Positions 22,488-33,741 of a DNA stretch of 64,000 bases are shown piece after piece; position 1 is the first letter of the stretch; every line of letters begins with the position of its first letter. The DNA comes from Synaphobranchus kaupii. Lineage: Eukaryota; Chordata; Actinopteri; Anguilliformes; Synaphobranchidae. The notes below the pieces were generated by a model. It ran no database searches, had not been told where the DNA came from, and saw only the letters and a list, made by a program, of their open reading frames with translations. Made by a program: the position numbers and the translations under genes. The stretch lies in NCBI GenBank assembly GCA_029718625.1, contig CM056380.1, positions 103,235,893 through 103,299,892 of the forward strand. The letters run 5' to 3'.

Positions 22488-25076
22488 TAACGTTAAAGGT
22501 CTCAGGTTTTTCATTTTTAATCAAAAGCCAAGGTCAAACGGATACAAGTTATGTATACTCCGCTACACACCTGAAGAGGTTTGGGATTTGTTTGCTAGCT
22601 AAACAAGAAAAATGACCTATAGTTCACAGACATATAGTCTAGCACGTACAGATTTGCCTAACTAGGAAGCTGCCATTCAAAACAAAATAAAGAAAATGCC
22701 GTTTTAAGTAAATGGTTACTTGACAAGGCACTGATAATAGTGTCGTTCTCCCACTAACGTAAGTCTTCCCTAAAATGCGTTTTCTAGAAAGACTCCAAAA
22801 ATGCATGCCATCAAAATGTTCTCTGCAATCAAACTTGGAAAGACACTGCTCATTATCCTCACTTCACCGTGGTTCGGCGTGACTGTCCGTCCGTCTGCAT
22901 AAAACTTCCCCGTTTACAGTGTCCTCTGTCCTGCACAGCACATGTACTGCCCGGATTCAACCGATGCACTAAAATCTTTCGGCTTTTCCATCCACAATTC
23001 CCACTAAGAAACCTACAAATATATTTTGAAATATCCGTGTATATGCCCACTTTATGTCCATGAATAATCAGGGCAGCATTTTTCCCTAAAATATGTTCCG
23101 TTCAGTTGTCCGTCTAGAATATCTTCCTTTGAAAATCGTTCCACGTTGTTATGTTGCCTTCAGAAAGCATTCATCTCAGATGCATTTTTTTATTATTATT
23201 TTATCTTATTACATGAACTGATATATGTTTTCCCCTTCACCATCACAATAAATTCAACATGTTCATGATGCAAAACATATTTTTATTCAACATTTTTGTT
23301 TTTAAAAATGATCAGGAATATCTGTGACTGATCAGGACTATCTGTGGTACAGCTGGCTTGCTTCCTACCTTGTTCCTTCCAGATTGTGTGGGGGAGCTCA
23401 GTTATGACTCACAGTTATAAGACCTCATTACCTCTCTATGGGTGTCTCCCAGGGTTCAATCCTTAGTCCTCTCCTCTCTATATCCTTAATCTAAAAGGGG
23501 CAGAGAATATTTCCTGATTAATGAGTGTGCAGTGGTATTTGCTTTAGTTACAATACTAATTGTTGTGTGCTTACACTTGAGTAAAAATGAATGGGCTTTC
23601 TGTGCATTTTTGGTGATATCACACTTTTTGTTTTTATTCCTGAGACTAACACTGATTTTATACACTTTTTTTTTTTTTTTTAGTTTAGTTTAAGTGATTG
23701 TAATGTGATGTACTCTCTGGCAATCAAGTAGCATGACCCTGTGATGAGTCATTTTCCCACAGCTTTCCTTTCTTCCAGAGCATTTAGAGAGGCTCCATTG
23801 AAGATGATGAGCCACGTGCCAACCTATTGCATGTTAAATATGCTTGTAGGGGATGTTTCCAGTGGGGTGTTTACATGAAGTAAATATCATTAATTAATTA
23901 TTCATTGCTGGGGGAAGAATCTTTAATGGCTGTAAGCTCTGTTCCTAGGCCTTGGGAGAAGTGGTATTAGTTTGCCTATTCTTAGGTTAGCATGAAATGG
24001 TGTACATTTAAAACCCTAGGGTGTTTATATGAGACTGTTGTGTCATATAAACACCCTCGTATGAAATGTACACCAGCAGTTTTGCTGTCTGCAGTTACTG
24101 GGTTTGTTAGATGTGTTGTGATGTGTGTGTGTATTGTTTCTGTGTGAATCATAGACAATCCACCCTTGAGCTCTGCTACATCACAATAACAGAGAGGGAG
24201 GGCTTCAGAATCATCGAAACAGGCAAGTCTGAATATGATGTCACTGGTCCCTAGCGGGTGTGCTGAGTGTACTGATGAATCTAAGCAGAGCAGCTCCTGA
24301 ACATGTCCTGAGAAATCTCCTGGTGGGATGAGCCTGTGAAGATCAGACAGTAGTGACCCCATCTACGTATTTCTATCATTCCAGACAGCTGCAAAAGAGA
24401 AAGAACAGAAAGAGTGGCAACTCCACCCACAAAAGATAAGACTTTCATCAAGGTAGGCCACATTTACAATGTCATTTCATGGTGAGGTGTTGTGACGTAT
24501 GTCCTGGATTAAATTTGATCACTTAATATCAATGTGAATTTGTGTATAACACTGATGTGTTGTTAATTATTGCATTACTCTTTCATCTTGGTGTATTTTT
24601 GTTTATAGTTAAAATTTCATGAGACAGATTTTTTATTAGTTTGGATTATTATCATAATATAGACGCTCAGGTTAAAAATGTTATTTATGAAGTAACGATG
24701 GGTCCAGACTCCAGGGGCTATTCTGTATTTCACAGAAGTTGTAATATTTATTGTTGCAGGGACCGAGATGTGGTGAATTGATATTTGTTTGTTCTTACAG
24801 TCTGAACAGTCATTCGTTTTGTAACAGGGAGACTATTTAACATCCTATCACATTTAGTCAAATCACAGCTTTTGCCACGCTTATCTTTATCCTTTAAAGG
24901 GAACAATGACATCTGTATGATGTGAACTCTGATTTTGCCAGTTTCTAGATCACTGTTGCAAGAACGTGAACTGTGCTTGAGAGAAGCCGAGTCACAAGAG
25001 CTGTGAACGCGTTTTGAAATATAATCTAAAAGTGGCTGTTTTTAGTTGTCTATTGTTTTCAGAACTGGCCACGACG
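22488..25076. promoter_or_regulatory. Head-to-head upstream region of CDK5RAP1-1 and GHRH-B
   Basis: This 2.6-kb region separates the divergent start codons of CDK5RAP1 (minus) and GHRH (plus) and is repeated at 55375-58225. A possible non-coding GHRH leader exon ends at 24452 with a consensus donor (CATCAAG then GTAGGC) and may begin near 24385; the exon carrying the ATG has its own acceptor, TTGTTTTCAG, ending 25062. No clear TATA box was found. A strong hairpin lies at 23998-24075. Cassette 3 has about 285 extra bases at 56966-57250. Confidence 0.45.
23998..24075. repeat. Hairpin upstream of GHRH-B
   Basis: The inner stem AGGGTGTTTATATGA pairs perfectly with TCATATAAACACCCT around a 10-nt loop (GACTGTTGTG). 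After a short mismatch, GGTGTACATTT pairs with AAATGTACACC. The structure is kept at 56851-56928. It may be a MITE relic or a structured regulatory site. Confidence 0.75.
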
Positions 25077-25582
25077 ATGGAGAGAGCGGCATTGCTGGTG
25101 GTGTGCTGACTGGTGATGCCTGTCTTGAGTTACCCACTCTACCCAGCTCTTAGGTAAGTCATATGCATGACCAATACATTACCAATGTATGAAAAAAACT
25201 TTGAGAGATTGGATATGCATATTTGCTTATTCAAATAAGTCTCAGACATATAGACTGGTTAATCAAATTATCTTTGTTGACCAAAATATGTTATGTGCCA
25301 CGTACATAATAATCTTGTTTTAATGAATAAGCTACATAATAAAAAGTAATTGCTGTTACTGTTATGCATTATATATGATATCTCTATCCAATACTGTACT
25401 TGCACAGAATTCAAAATATACTTTCACGGGGATTCTAAATAGTTAATACTGATACTCCATGTTGGAGAAATTTTGAAAAATGATGTCTCTGTCTAAAATG
25501 CCTCTCTAAACTGCAACAATGCTCTTTTCTTGAAATTTCATCTAAACGGTTATGCACAACTATTACAATTATTGGCTCTTTA

Positions 25583-26984
25583 TGTAACGTTCCGTTCCCG
25601 TCCTGTCCGTTTTCCATGTTTTCCTTGTTTCCTTCCGTGTCATGTTGGATCCCTTGTCCGTGTTTCCCTCCTGGCTGTGGACTGGGCGTCTCCCTCGGGT
25701 ACTTTTGGTTTCATTTTCCACTTTAGCTTCCGCCTATCACTCGCCCCTCTCGTTACTCACATTCCTCACTGCTGTGCTTCGGCAATCACTCCTGATTTAA
25801 CATCACACCTGTTTCTCGTTTTCTCCTTCACTTCCTGCACCATTTAAACCCCTGGCTGGCTGCTATTCAGCGCCAGTTCGTTGACTAACCTACCGTGTTT
25901 GTTTCGTATCCCGTTTCTGGTCCAGTGTTTGTGAACCTGCTGGTTCATACCTGTTCGCCTGGTTTCCTGACTGGTAGCTATCTCTGCTAATCTTTCGCTG
26001 CTGCATGCATTTACCTGTTTCCCTTCAAAACCTCCAGACGCCGCAGTTCCAGTCTTCCCGCAGCTGTGTTTGTCCTCCCCGTGTTACGTACCTCCCGTAC
26101 TCGTGTTGCAGTACCAGGACCTCTGCATGCCAGCCGGCTTACGCCAGTATTGCCCGAGCTACGCCGCACCTTCCAACTCGGCGGTGCATTCACCAGCTAC
26201 AGTCCTGTCACAACACCCTGCCTTTAACCTCTGCTTTCTGCCCGGTTACTCAAGCTACCCGGTCCAGTTTCCAGTCCTGTCCCAGCCCAGTTCCGATCCA
26301 GTTTCCAGTCCAGCTCCAGTCCAGTTTCCAGTCCAGTTCCAGTCCAGTTCCGGTGTTTTAGACACCTCCGTTCTAGTCCAGTTCCGGCTTGGAACAAGTT
26401 CCGTGCCGTCCCCTGTGTTCCTGAGTGGACCTTCCGGTCCAGCTTCCAGTCCAGTTCCAGTCCAGTTCCGGTGTTTCATACACCTCCGTTCAAGTCCAGT
26501 TCCGGCTTGGAACAAGTTCCGTGCCGTTCCCGTTTCCTGAGTGGATCTCCCGGTCCAGTTTCCAGTCCAGTTCCCAGTCCAGTTCCAGTCCAGTTCCGGT
26601 GTTTTATACACCTCCGTTCAAGTCCAGTTCCGGCTTGGAACAAGTTCCGTGCCGTTCCCGTTTCCTGAGTGGACCTTCCGGTCCAGTTTCCAGTCCAGTT
26701 CCGATCCAGTTTTCAGTCCAGTTCCAGTCCAGTTCCAGTCCAGTTCCGGTGTTTTAGACACCTCCGTTCAAGTCCAGTTCCGGCTTGGAACAGTTCCGTG
26801 TTTCCTCAAGTCCAGCTCCGGCTTGGAGCAGTCCTCAGTTGGACGCTATCCTGTGTTAACTAACTAACCTGTTTTGCTCCCGTGTACAGCTTTGGGACCA
26901 CCCCAACGCTTAATAAAGTTCCACTTTCTGTAATCTGTCTCCTGGTCGTTGCACTTGGGTTCGTCCCGTATCAGGATCGTAACA
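25583..26984 (+). repeat. 5' LTR of the chromovirus
   Basis: The right half (about 26240-26830) is an internal tandem array of roughly 115-bp units containing CCTCCGTTCAAGTCCAGTTCC, GGCTTGGAACAAGTTCCGTG and CCGTTTCCTGAGTGGA, with shorter TCCAGTTCCAGTCCAG repeats. AATAAAG near 26911 fits a poly(A) signal in R. The repeats create open frames on both strands that are not genes. Confidence 0.9.
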
Positions 26985-27003
26985 GAACGAACTGGCCAAC
27001 AAT

Positions 27004-27984
27004 ATGGACCCAGCCGATCTGGAACAGATTCGCCACGCCTTCTCCTGCCAAACTGCGATCAGCGACCAACAGGGTCGCCGTTTGGATGATGTGCTGGAAG
27101 TAGTTAGGGGCATCACGGAGCAAGTATCCCAACTTTCGCTCCACCAACCGCTACTACGGATTCCAGCCAACCCTACTCCTTCCTCTCCCGAACCCCATCC
27201 GGAGGCACCGGCTCCCACTTCCAGCCGTGAGCCCCGTGTACAACACCCCGAGTTATATCGCGGGGGGTTGGGGAGATGTCGTGAATTTCTACTTAAATGT
27301 GACATAGTGTTTCGGATGCAGCCCTCCTCCTTCGCCTCTGACTCCAGCAAGATCGCGTTCATTATGAGCAGCCTGGGAGGGAGCGCCCTGGAGTGGGCTA
27401 CATCCATCTGGGACAGCCAGGCTCCGTTATGCAGCAACTTCGCAGCCTTTACGGCAGAGATGCGACGTGTGTTTGAACACCCGACCTGTGGACGTGACGC
27501 TACCCAGCGTCTGCTTCAAGTTCGCCAAGGCAACCGCAGTGTCGCAGAAATGGCCATTCAGTTTCGTACCCTCGCCGCGGAGTCAGGATGGAATGACGCC
27601 TCCCTCCAGGGGGCTTTCCGCCAAGCTCTCAGCGAGGAACTCAAGGACCAGCTTGCCACTCGGGAGGAATCCAACTCCCTTAATAGCCTCATCAGCCTCG
27701 CTATAGCCATCGATAATCGTCTCCGCATCCGGGCCCGGGAGCGGGGAGGAAGTTCCGGGCGTCATTCGCCCTCCGTCGTCTCTAATGTTCATTCACACTC
27801 CATCACTGGATCTCGGGCGCCTACGGCCGGGTCCGAGGAAGAGCCCATGCAACTGGGCAGAGTTGCGGTCAATCCCGAGGAGCGTCAGCGCCGTCAGCGC
27901 ACCAGATCCTGTTTCTATTGCGGCAAGCCTGGCCATCAGATCGCCTCCTGTCCCATTCGCCCAAAAGAAGGGGCTCGCCAGTAA
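27004..27984 (+). CDS. gag: Chromovirus Gag (326 aa)
   Basis: Starts 20 bp after the 5' LTR. The middle holds the retrotransposon Gag capsid region ([37 protein letters not shown]). Near the C-terminus is one CCHC zinc knuckle, [14 protein letters not shown], with the spacing Cys-X2-Cys-X4-His-X4-Cys. The frame is intact. Its 3' end overlaps pol by 67 nt in a different frame, so Pol expression would need a frameshift (-1 by position); I saw no textbook slippery heptamer. Confidence 0.9.
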   Translation: MDPADLEQIRHAFSCQTAISDQQGRRLDDVLEVVRGITEQVSQLSLHQPLLRIPANPTPSSPEPHPEAPAPTSSREPRVQHPELYRGGLGRCREFLLKCDIVFRMQPSSFASDSSKIAFIMSSLGGSALEWATSIWDSQAPLCSNFAAFTAEMRRVFEHPTCGRDATQRLLQVRQGNRSVAEMAIQFRTLAAESGWNDASLQGAFRQALSEELKDQLATREESNSLNSLISLAIAIDNRLRIRARERGGSSGRHSPSVVSNVHSHSITGSRAPTAGSEEEPMQLGRVAVNPEERQRRQRTRSCFYCGKPGHQIASCPIRPKEGARQ

Positions 27985-30900
27985 GACTGGGCGTACTGAC
28001 GAGCCCCATCGTTCCCAACCATGCTGCCCAGGACCGCCTCATGTTCAAGGCTACTCTCCTTTGGAGGGACAAGACCCTATCTTCTTCGGCCCTAATTGAC
28101 TCCGGAGCTGACGCCAGCTTCATGGATATCACCTTCGCCAGGAGGGCCGGCATTCCCACGGAACGTCTCACTTCACCCATTTCAGCTCTAGCTCTGGACG
28201 GCAGGAGTTTGGGGTTAGTTACCCACTCCACCGTTCCTATCCAATTAGTTCTATCTGGCAATCATCGGGAGTCCATTCAGCTATTACTGATTAACTCCCA
28301 ACAATCTGCTCTGGTTTTGGGTCAGACCTGGCTTCGCCTCCACAATCCCCATATTGACTGGAAAGCCGGTCGCATCCTGGCGTGGAGTGCCCACTGTCTA
28401 GCCAGCTGTCTCCGTTCTGCACTACCCCCTCCGGGGCCCAGTAAACCCTGTTCCATGCAACCTATACCGGATTTAACGAATGTTCCCAGCGAGTATCACG
28501 ACCTCGCGCAAGTATTTTCTAAATCACGTGCTCTGTCCTTACCTCCTCACAGGCCGTATGACTGCGCCATTGACCTACTGGCTGGAGCTAAACTGCCATC
28601 GGGACGCCTCTACAGTCTGTCTGGACCGGAGAAACTAGCCATGGAGGAATACATCCACGACTCCCTCGCTTCGGGTATTATCCGTCCCTCTTCATCCCCA
28701 GTCGGTGCAGGGTTCTTCTTCGTTGGGAAGAAGGATGGCTCCCTGCGACCCTGCATCGACTACCGGGGCCTCAACCAGGTCACCATCCGTAACAAATACC
28801 CTCTTCCCCTCATTAACACCGCCTTTGAAGCCCTCTCTCCAGCTGTGACGTTCACCAAGCTCGACCTCCGGAATGCGTATCACTTGGTGCGTATCCGTGA
28901 GGGGGACGAGTGGAAGACTGCTTTTAATACCCCGTTGGGCCACTACGAATACCTGGTGGTCCCTTTCGGCCTTACTAACGCCCCAGCAGTCTTCCAGAGC
29001 ATGGTGAACGACGTCCTGCGGGACCTCCTAGGGAGGAGCGTTTTTGTTTATATCGATGATATTTTAATTTTTTCTCAATCCCCGCAGGAGCATGTCCGTC
29101 ACGTTCGAGAGGTTCTCCAGCGGCTGTTGGAGAATCAGCTGTTTGTTAAGGCTGAGAAATGTTCCTTCCACGCTTCCACGGTCCCGTTCCTCGGCTTCAT
29201 TATCGAGGAGGGCAGTATCCGGGCGGACCCTGTGAAAATCAAGGCGGTGACAGAATGGCCCCAACCCACCTCCCGCAAGCACCTTCAACAGTTCCTGGGG
29301 TTTGCAAATTTCTACCGCCGCTTTATTCGCAATTACAGTTCCATTGCTGCTCCCCTGACTAAACTCACTTCCGTTGCCCTGCCTTACTGTTGGAATTCCG
29401 ATGCCCAGCGAGCTTTCGAGCTACTCAAGGCTCGGTTTTCCTCAGCACCTATCCTCCTTCACCCTGACACTTCTCGGCAGTTTGTCGTTGAGGTGGATGC
29501 CTCCGACACCGGCGTGGGGGCCATTCTGTCTCAACGGTCCGCCTCTGATAGCAAGCTCCATCCCTGCGCATTCTTCTCCCGGAGGCTGTCCTCCGCCGAG
29601 AGGAACTACGATGTCGGGGATCGGGAACTGCTGGCGATAAAACTGGCTCTTGAGGAGTGGCGCCACTGGCTGGAGGGGGCAGGTACCCCTTTTCTTGTTT
29701 TTACCGACCATCAAAACCTCATTTATTTAAGATCTGCCAAGAGGCTCAATTCTCGTCAGGCTAGATGGTCGTTATTTTTTGCACGCTTTAATTTCTCTGT
29801 TTCTTTCCGCCCTGGTTCCCGTAATATTAAAGCAGATGCCCTGTCCCGCATTTTTTCCCCTCCCTCCAGTCCTGCTGATCCGGAGCCCATTTTGCCGGCC
29901 TCCTGTGTGGTGGCTGCGGTCTCCTGGGAGATTGAGGGCATTGTGAAGGCCGCCCAGACTTCCCAACCGGACCCCCGCAATAACCCTAACTCCTGTCTTT
30001 TTGTCCCCGATTCCGTCCGCTCCCAGGTCCTCGAATGGGTTCACGCCTCGTGCCTGGCATGTCACCCAGGTGTCGCCAGAACTATCGCCCTCGTCAGGAG
30101 GAGTTTCTGGTGGCCTACCCTTAAAGGGGATACCCGTGCCTTCGTCCTGGCCTGCTCGGTGTGCGCCAGGAGCAAGGCTTCCCACCAGCCTCCCTCCGGT
30201 CTTCTCCTTTCCCTCCCCGTCCCTGGCCGTCCTTGGAGTCACATTGGTGTGGACTTCGTAACCGGTCTGCCGTTGTCAGAAGGTAACACCGTCATTCTGA
30301 CAATAGTGGACCGGTTCTCCAAGGCGGTTCACTTTGTTCCCCTCCCCAAGCTCCCGTCCGCCCTTGAAACCGCTGAGCTCTTGGTGCTACACGTGGTCAG
30401 GCTGCACGGGATCCCCTCTGACATCGTGTCAGACCGTGGGCCCCAGTTCTCCTCCCGAGTTTGGAGGGCGTTCTGTGCAGCCCTGGGTGCCTCTCCGAGT
30501 CTTTCCTCGGGTTTCCATCCCCAGTCTAATGGTCAGGCAGAGAGGGCGAACCAGGACCTGGGGGCCGCCCTGCGGTGCGTTACAGTGCGCAATCCTGCCT
30601 CTTGGAGCCGTTTTCTCCCCTGGGTCGAGTACGCACATAACTCCCTTAAGAGTGCCTCTACTGGCCTATCCCCGTTTGAGTGTGCTTTAGGCTATCAACC
30701 CCCTCTTCTGTCGACCCAGGAGGCCGAGATAGCTGTCCCCTCTGTTAGGGCCCATGTCCTTCGTTGTAAAAACATTTGGAGACTCACACGCACCGCACTC
30801 CTTCACGCCAATTCCCGCTCCCAACGTCTGGCGGACCTTCACAGGACCGCAGCCCCACAGTATAGGGCCGGTCAGCAGGTCTGGCTCTCCACTGCAAACA

Positions 30901-31319
30901 TCTCCCTTCCCTCTTCATCCAGAAAGCTTCAGCCCCGTTTTATTGGTCCCTTCCCCATCATTTGTCTAGTTAACCCGGTGTCTGTTAAACTTTCCCTCCC
31001 CGCCTCCCTCAAGGTTTACCCTGTGTTTCATGTGTCCCAGGTTAAGCCTGTCTCCTCCAGCCCCCTCAGTACCCCTACCATCCCGCCTCCTCCCGTCCGA
31101 GTTGTTGACAACGCCCCGGCCTACACGGTGAACCGTGTTATTGATATCCGCCGCAGGGGCCGGGGTTTCCAATACCTCGTCGACTGGGAGGGGTACGGTC
31201 CTGAGGAGAGGTCGTGGCTCCACAAGAGCCTGATCTTGGACCATTCAGTAATCCAAGACTTCCACGAACAGTTCCCTGACAAGACCAGGCCTCCGGGTAC
31301 GCCAGGTGGCGTACATTGA
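27918..31319 (+). CDS. pol: Chromovirus Pol with chromodomain (1133 aa)
   Basis: One intact frame with the order protease ([12 protein letters not shown], about residue 60), reverse transcriptase ([17 protein letters not shown] at 378-381), RNase H ([27 protein letters not shown]), integrase (zinc-binding HxxxC-rich region, then the DDE residues in [19 protein letters not shown] and [11 protein letters not shown]) and a C-terminal chromodomain ([17 protein letters not shown]). This order and the chromodomain define a Ty3 chromovirus. No stop or frameshift was found, so the copy may still be active. The true N-terminus probably arises by frameshift from Gag rather than from the first ATG. Confidence 0.93.
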   Translation: MRQAWPSDRLLSHSPKRRGSPVRLGVLTSPIVPNHAAQDRLMFKATLLWRDKTLSSSALIDSGADASFMDITFARRAGIPTERLTSPISALALDGRSLGLVTHSTVPIQLVLSGNHRESIQLLLINSQQSALVLGQTWLRLHNPHIDWKAGRILAWSAHCLASCLRSALPPPGPSKPCSMQPIPDLTNVPSEYHDLAQVFSKSRALSLPPHRPYDCAIDLLAGAKLPSGRLYSLSGPEKLAMEEYIHDSLASGIIRPSSSPVGAGFFFVGKKDGSLRPCIDYRGLNQVTIRNKYPLPLINTAFEALSPAVTFTKLDLRNAYHLVRIREGDEWKTAFNTPLGHYEYLVVPFGLTNAPAVFQSMVNDVLRDLLGRSVFVYIDDILIFSQSPQEHVRHVREVLQRLLENQLFVKAEKCSFHASTVPFLGFIIEEGSIRADPVKIKAVTEWPQPTSRKHLQQFLGFANFYRRFIRNYSSIAAPLTKLTSVALPYCWNSDAQRAFELLKARFSSAPILLHPDTSRQFVVEVDASDTGVGAILSQRSASDSKLHPCAFFSRRLSSAERNYDVGDRELLAIKLALEEWRHWLEGAGTPFLVFTDHQNLIYLRSAKRLNSRQARWSLFFARFNFSVSFRPGSRNIKADALSRIFSPPSSPADPEPILPASCVVAAVSWEIEGIVKAAQTSQPDPRNNPNSCLFVPDSVRSQVLEWVHASCLACHPGVARTIALVRRSFWWPTLKGDTRAFVLACSVCARSKASHQPPSGLLLSLPVPGRPWSHIGVDFVTGLPLSEGNTVILTIVDRFSKAVHFVPLPKLPSALETAELLVLHVVRLHGIPSDIVSDRGPQFSSRVWRAFCAALGASPSLSSGFHPQSNGQAERANQDLGAALRCVTVRNPASWSRFLPWVEYAHNSLKSASTGLSPFECALGYQPPLLSTQEAEIAVPSVRAHVLRCKNIWRLTRTALLHANSRSQRLADLHRTAAPQYRAGQQVWLSTANISLPSSSRKLQPRFIGPFPIICLVNPVSVKLSLPASLKVYPVFHVSQVKPVSSSPLSTPTIPPPPVRVVDNAPAYTVNRVIDIRRRGRGFQYLVDWEGYGPEERSWLHKSLILDHSVIQDFHEQFPDKTRPPGTPGGVH

Positions 31320-31330
31320 GGGGGGGGTAC

Positions 31331-32732
31331 TGTAACGTTCCGTTCCCGTCCTGTCCGTTTTCCATGTTTTCCTTGTTTCCTTCCGTGTCATGTTGGATCC
31401 CTTGTCCGTGTTTCCCTCCTGGCTGTGGACTGGGCGTCTCCCTCGGGTACTTTTGGTTTCATTTTCCACTTTAGCTTCCGCCTATCACTCGCCCCTCTCG
31501 TTACTCACATTCCTCACTGCTGTGCTTCGGCAATCACTCCTGATTTAACATCACACCTGTTTCTCGTTTTCTCCTTCACTTCCTGCACCATTTAAACCCC
31601 TGGCTGGCTGCTATTCAGCGCCAGTTCGTTGACTAACCTACCGTGTTTGTTTCGTATCCCGTTTCTGGTCCAGTGTTTGTGAACCTGCTGGTTCATACCT
31701 GTTCGCCTGGTTTCCTGACTGGTAGCTATCTCTGCTAATCTTTCGCTGCTGCATGCATTTACCTGTTTCCCTTCAAAACCTCCAGACGCCGCAGTTCCAG
31801 TCTTCCCGCAGCTGTGTTTGTCCTCCCCGTGTTACGTACCTCCCGTACTCGTGTTGCAGTACCAGGACCTCTGCATGCCAGCCGGCTTACGCCAGTATTG
31901 CCCGAGCTACACCGCACCTTCCAACTCGGCGGTGCATTCACCAGCTACAGTCCTGTCACAACACCCTGCCTTTAACCTCTGCTTTCTGCCCGGTTACTCA
32001 AGCTACCCGGTCCAGTTTCCAGTCCTGTTCCAGCCCAGTTCCGATCCAGTTTCCAGTCCAGCTCCAGTCCAGTTTCCAGTCCAGTTCCAGTCCAGTTCCG
32101 GTGTTTTAGACACCTCCGTTCTAGTCCAGTTCCGGCTTGGAACAAGTTCCGTGCCGTCCCCTGTGTTCCTGAGTGGACCTTCCGGTCCAGCTTCCAGTCC
32201 AGTTCCAGTCCAGTTCCGGTGTTTCATACACCTCCGTTCAAGTCCAGTTCCGGCTTGGAACAAGTTCCGTGCCGTTCCCGTTTCCTGAGTGGATCTCCCG
32301 GTCCAGTTTCCAGTCCAGTTCCCAGTCCAGTTCCAGTCCAGTTCCGGTGGTTTATACACCTCCGTTCAAGTCCAGTTCCGGCTTGGAACAAGTTCCGTGC
32401 CGTTCCCGTTTCCTGAGTGGACCTTCCGGTCCAGTTTCCAGTCCAGTTCCGATCCAGTTTCCAGTCCAGTTCCAGTCCAGTTCCAGTCCAGTTCCGGTGT
32501 TTTAGACACCTCCGTTCAAGTCCAGTTCCGGCTTGGAACAGTTCCGTGTTTCCTCAAGTCCAGCTCCGGCTTGGAGCAGTCCTCAGTTGGACGCTATCCT
32601 GTGTTAACTAACTAACCTGTTTTGCTCCCGTGTACAGCTTTGGGACCACCCCAACGCTTAATAAAGTTCCACTTTCTGTAATCTGTCTCCTGGTCGTTGC
32701 ACTTGGGTTCGTCCCGTATCAGGATCGTAACA
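31331..32732 (+). repeat. 3' LTR of the chromovirus
   Basis: The same length and the same internal repeat array as the 5' LTR. Observed substitutions include GCTACACCG versus GCTACGCCG, CTGTTCCAG versus CTGTCCCAG, GTGGTTTATA versus GTGTTTTATA and CAGTTTCCAG versus CAGTTTTCAG. Confidence 0.93.
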
Positions 32733-32893
32733 CTTTACTCCTTATTCTAAATAATAGATAACTTCACAAGTATGATTTGCCTATGCACCATGCAAAATGA
32801 GACAACTGTGAAATTAGGAATTTGGCCAGACTTGTGGCTTTTTAAAAAAAATTTGTTTTACCCTTTTTTCAAATAACTTTCATTTATAGTGAA

Positions 32894-33620
32894 TATATAC
32901 TACTCAAAAGAAGCTAAAATGGTGACAACTAATGACAAAATAATAATTTGATGGCTCAAGAACAGAAAACACAAAACAAAAAACTTTTGATTAGACACTA
33001 GTTTATTACCCTGATGAAAAAAGTCATGCACCCCCCAAAATGATGTTCACACAAGTCGCAGAAGCTTCAGTAACTGGTGTAGCCACCGTTCGCATTCAGA
33101 CATTCTTGACAACGTTGGCGCATGCTGTTGATGAGGTGTTGGAAATAACGTTGAGGGATCGCTAGCCATTCTGCGACTAATCGCTGAGCCAGTTGCTGGA
33201 GGTTGACGGCAGGGACGTGATGTGATCGAACTCGCTGCCCTAGTTCATCCCACGCATGCTCAATGGGTGACAAGTGACAAAAGAACGTTCAGCACATGGA
33301 TTGGCCTGCATATTCACTTATTTCCAACGCCTGATCAACAGCATGCGCCAACGTTGTCAAGAATGTCTGAATGCTAACGGTGGCTACACCAGTTACTGAA
33401 GCTTCTGCGACTTGTGTGAACATCATTTTGGGGGGGTGTGTGACTTTTTTCATCAGGGTAATAAACTAGTGTCTCATTAAAAGTTTTTTTTTTGTGTTTT
33501 CTGTTCTTGAGCCATCAAAGAATTATTTTGTCATTAGTCGTCACCATTTTAGCTTGTTAGCCTATATTTACTGTATATGCACAAATATCTTGACCCTTAA
33601 CTTCTTTTGAGTAGTATATA
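32894..33620. mobile_element. Fold-back Tc1-derived element with two transposase tails
   Basis: The outer ends TATATACTACTCAAAAGAAG and its complement delimit about 730 bp with very long inverted arms (about 32894-33150 and 33317-33620) around a central region of about 170 bp. Each arm includes the C-terminal coding part of a Tc1-type transposase. On the minus strand at 33067-33273 it reads MSPIEHAWDELGQRV. It encodes no full transposase and would be non-autonomous. The left arm lacks about 50 bp found in the right. Confidence 0.8.
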
Positions 33621-33741
33621 TGAACTGCTGTGAAGTTGTATCCAGTTGTCAGTAAAAAATAAAAACAGCATTGATAAAAAACAAATCACTCACACAATTT
33701 AACATGGATTAATATTAAATAAGATAAATAGTTTCTTAACT

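Larger units (their letters stand above)
25583..32732 (+). mobile_element. Full-length Ty3 chromovirus (sushi-ichi-like) in GHRH-B intron 1
   Basis: Equal 1402-bp LTRs (25583-26984 and 31331-32732) both start TGTAACGTTCCG and end GATCGTAACA. The 5-bp target duplication CTTTA flanks the element (25578-25582, 32733-32737). By eye the LTRs differ at only about four positions, so insertion is recent. The interior encodes gag and a complete pol ending in a chromodomain. A polypurine tract (GAGGGGGGGG) precedes the 3' LTR. It lies in the same orientation as GHRH. Confidence 0.95.

Noticed and set aside
24385..24452. Leader exon of GHRH-B as a firm annotation
   Set aside because: The donor is convincing and conserved in cassette 3, but the 5' boundary and transcription start cannot be fixed from sequence, so it is mentioned only in the upstream-region entry.
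26005..26867. Several overlapping open frames rich in Pro-Val-Gln-Ser-Ser on both strands (also 31753-32615)
   Set aside because: They fall in the repetitive half of the chromovirus LTR and reflect the CCAGTT repeat.
29064..30690. Long antisense and shifted frames over the chromovirus pol
   Set aside because: They are shadows of the GC-rich pol frame without any domain of their own.
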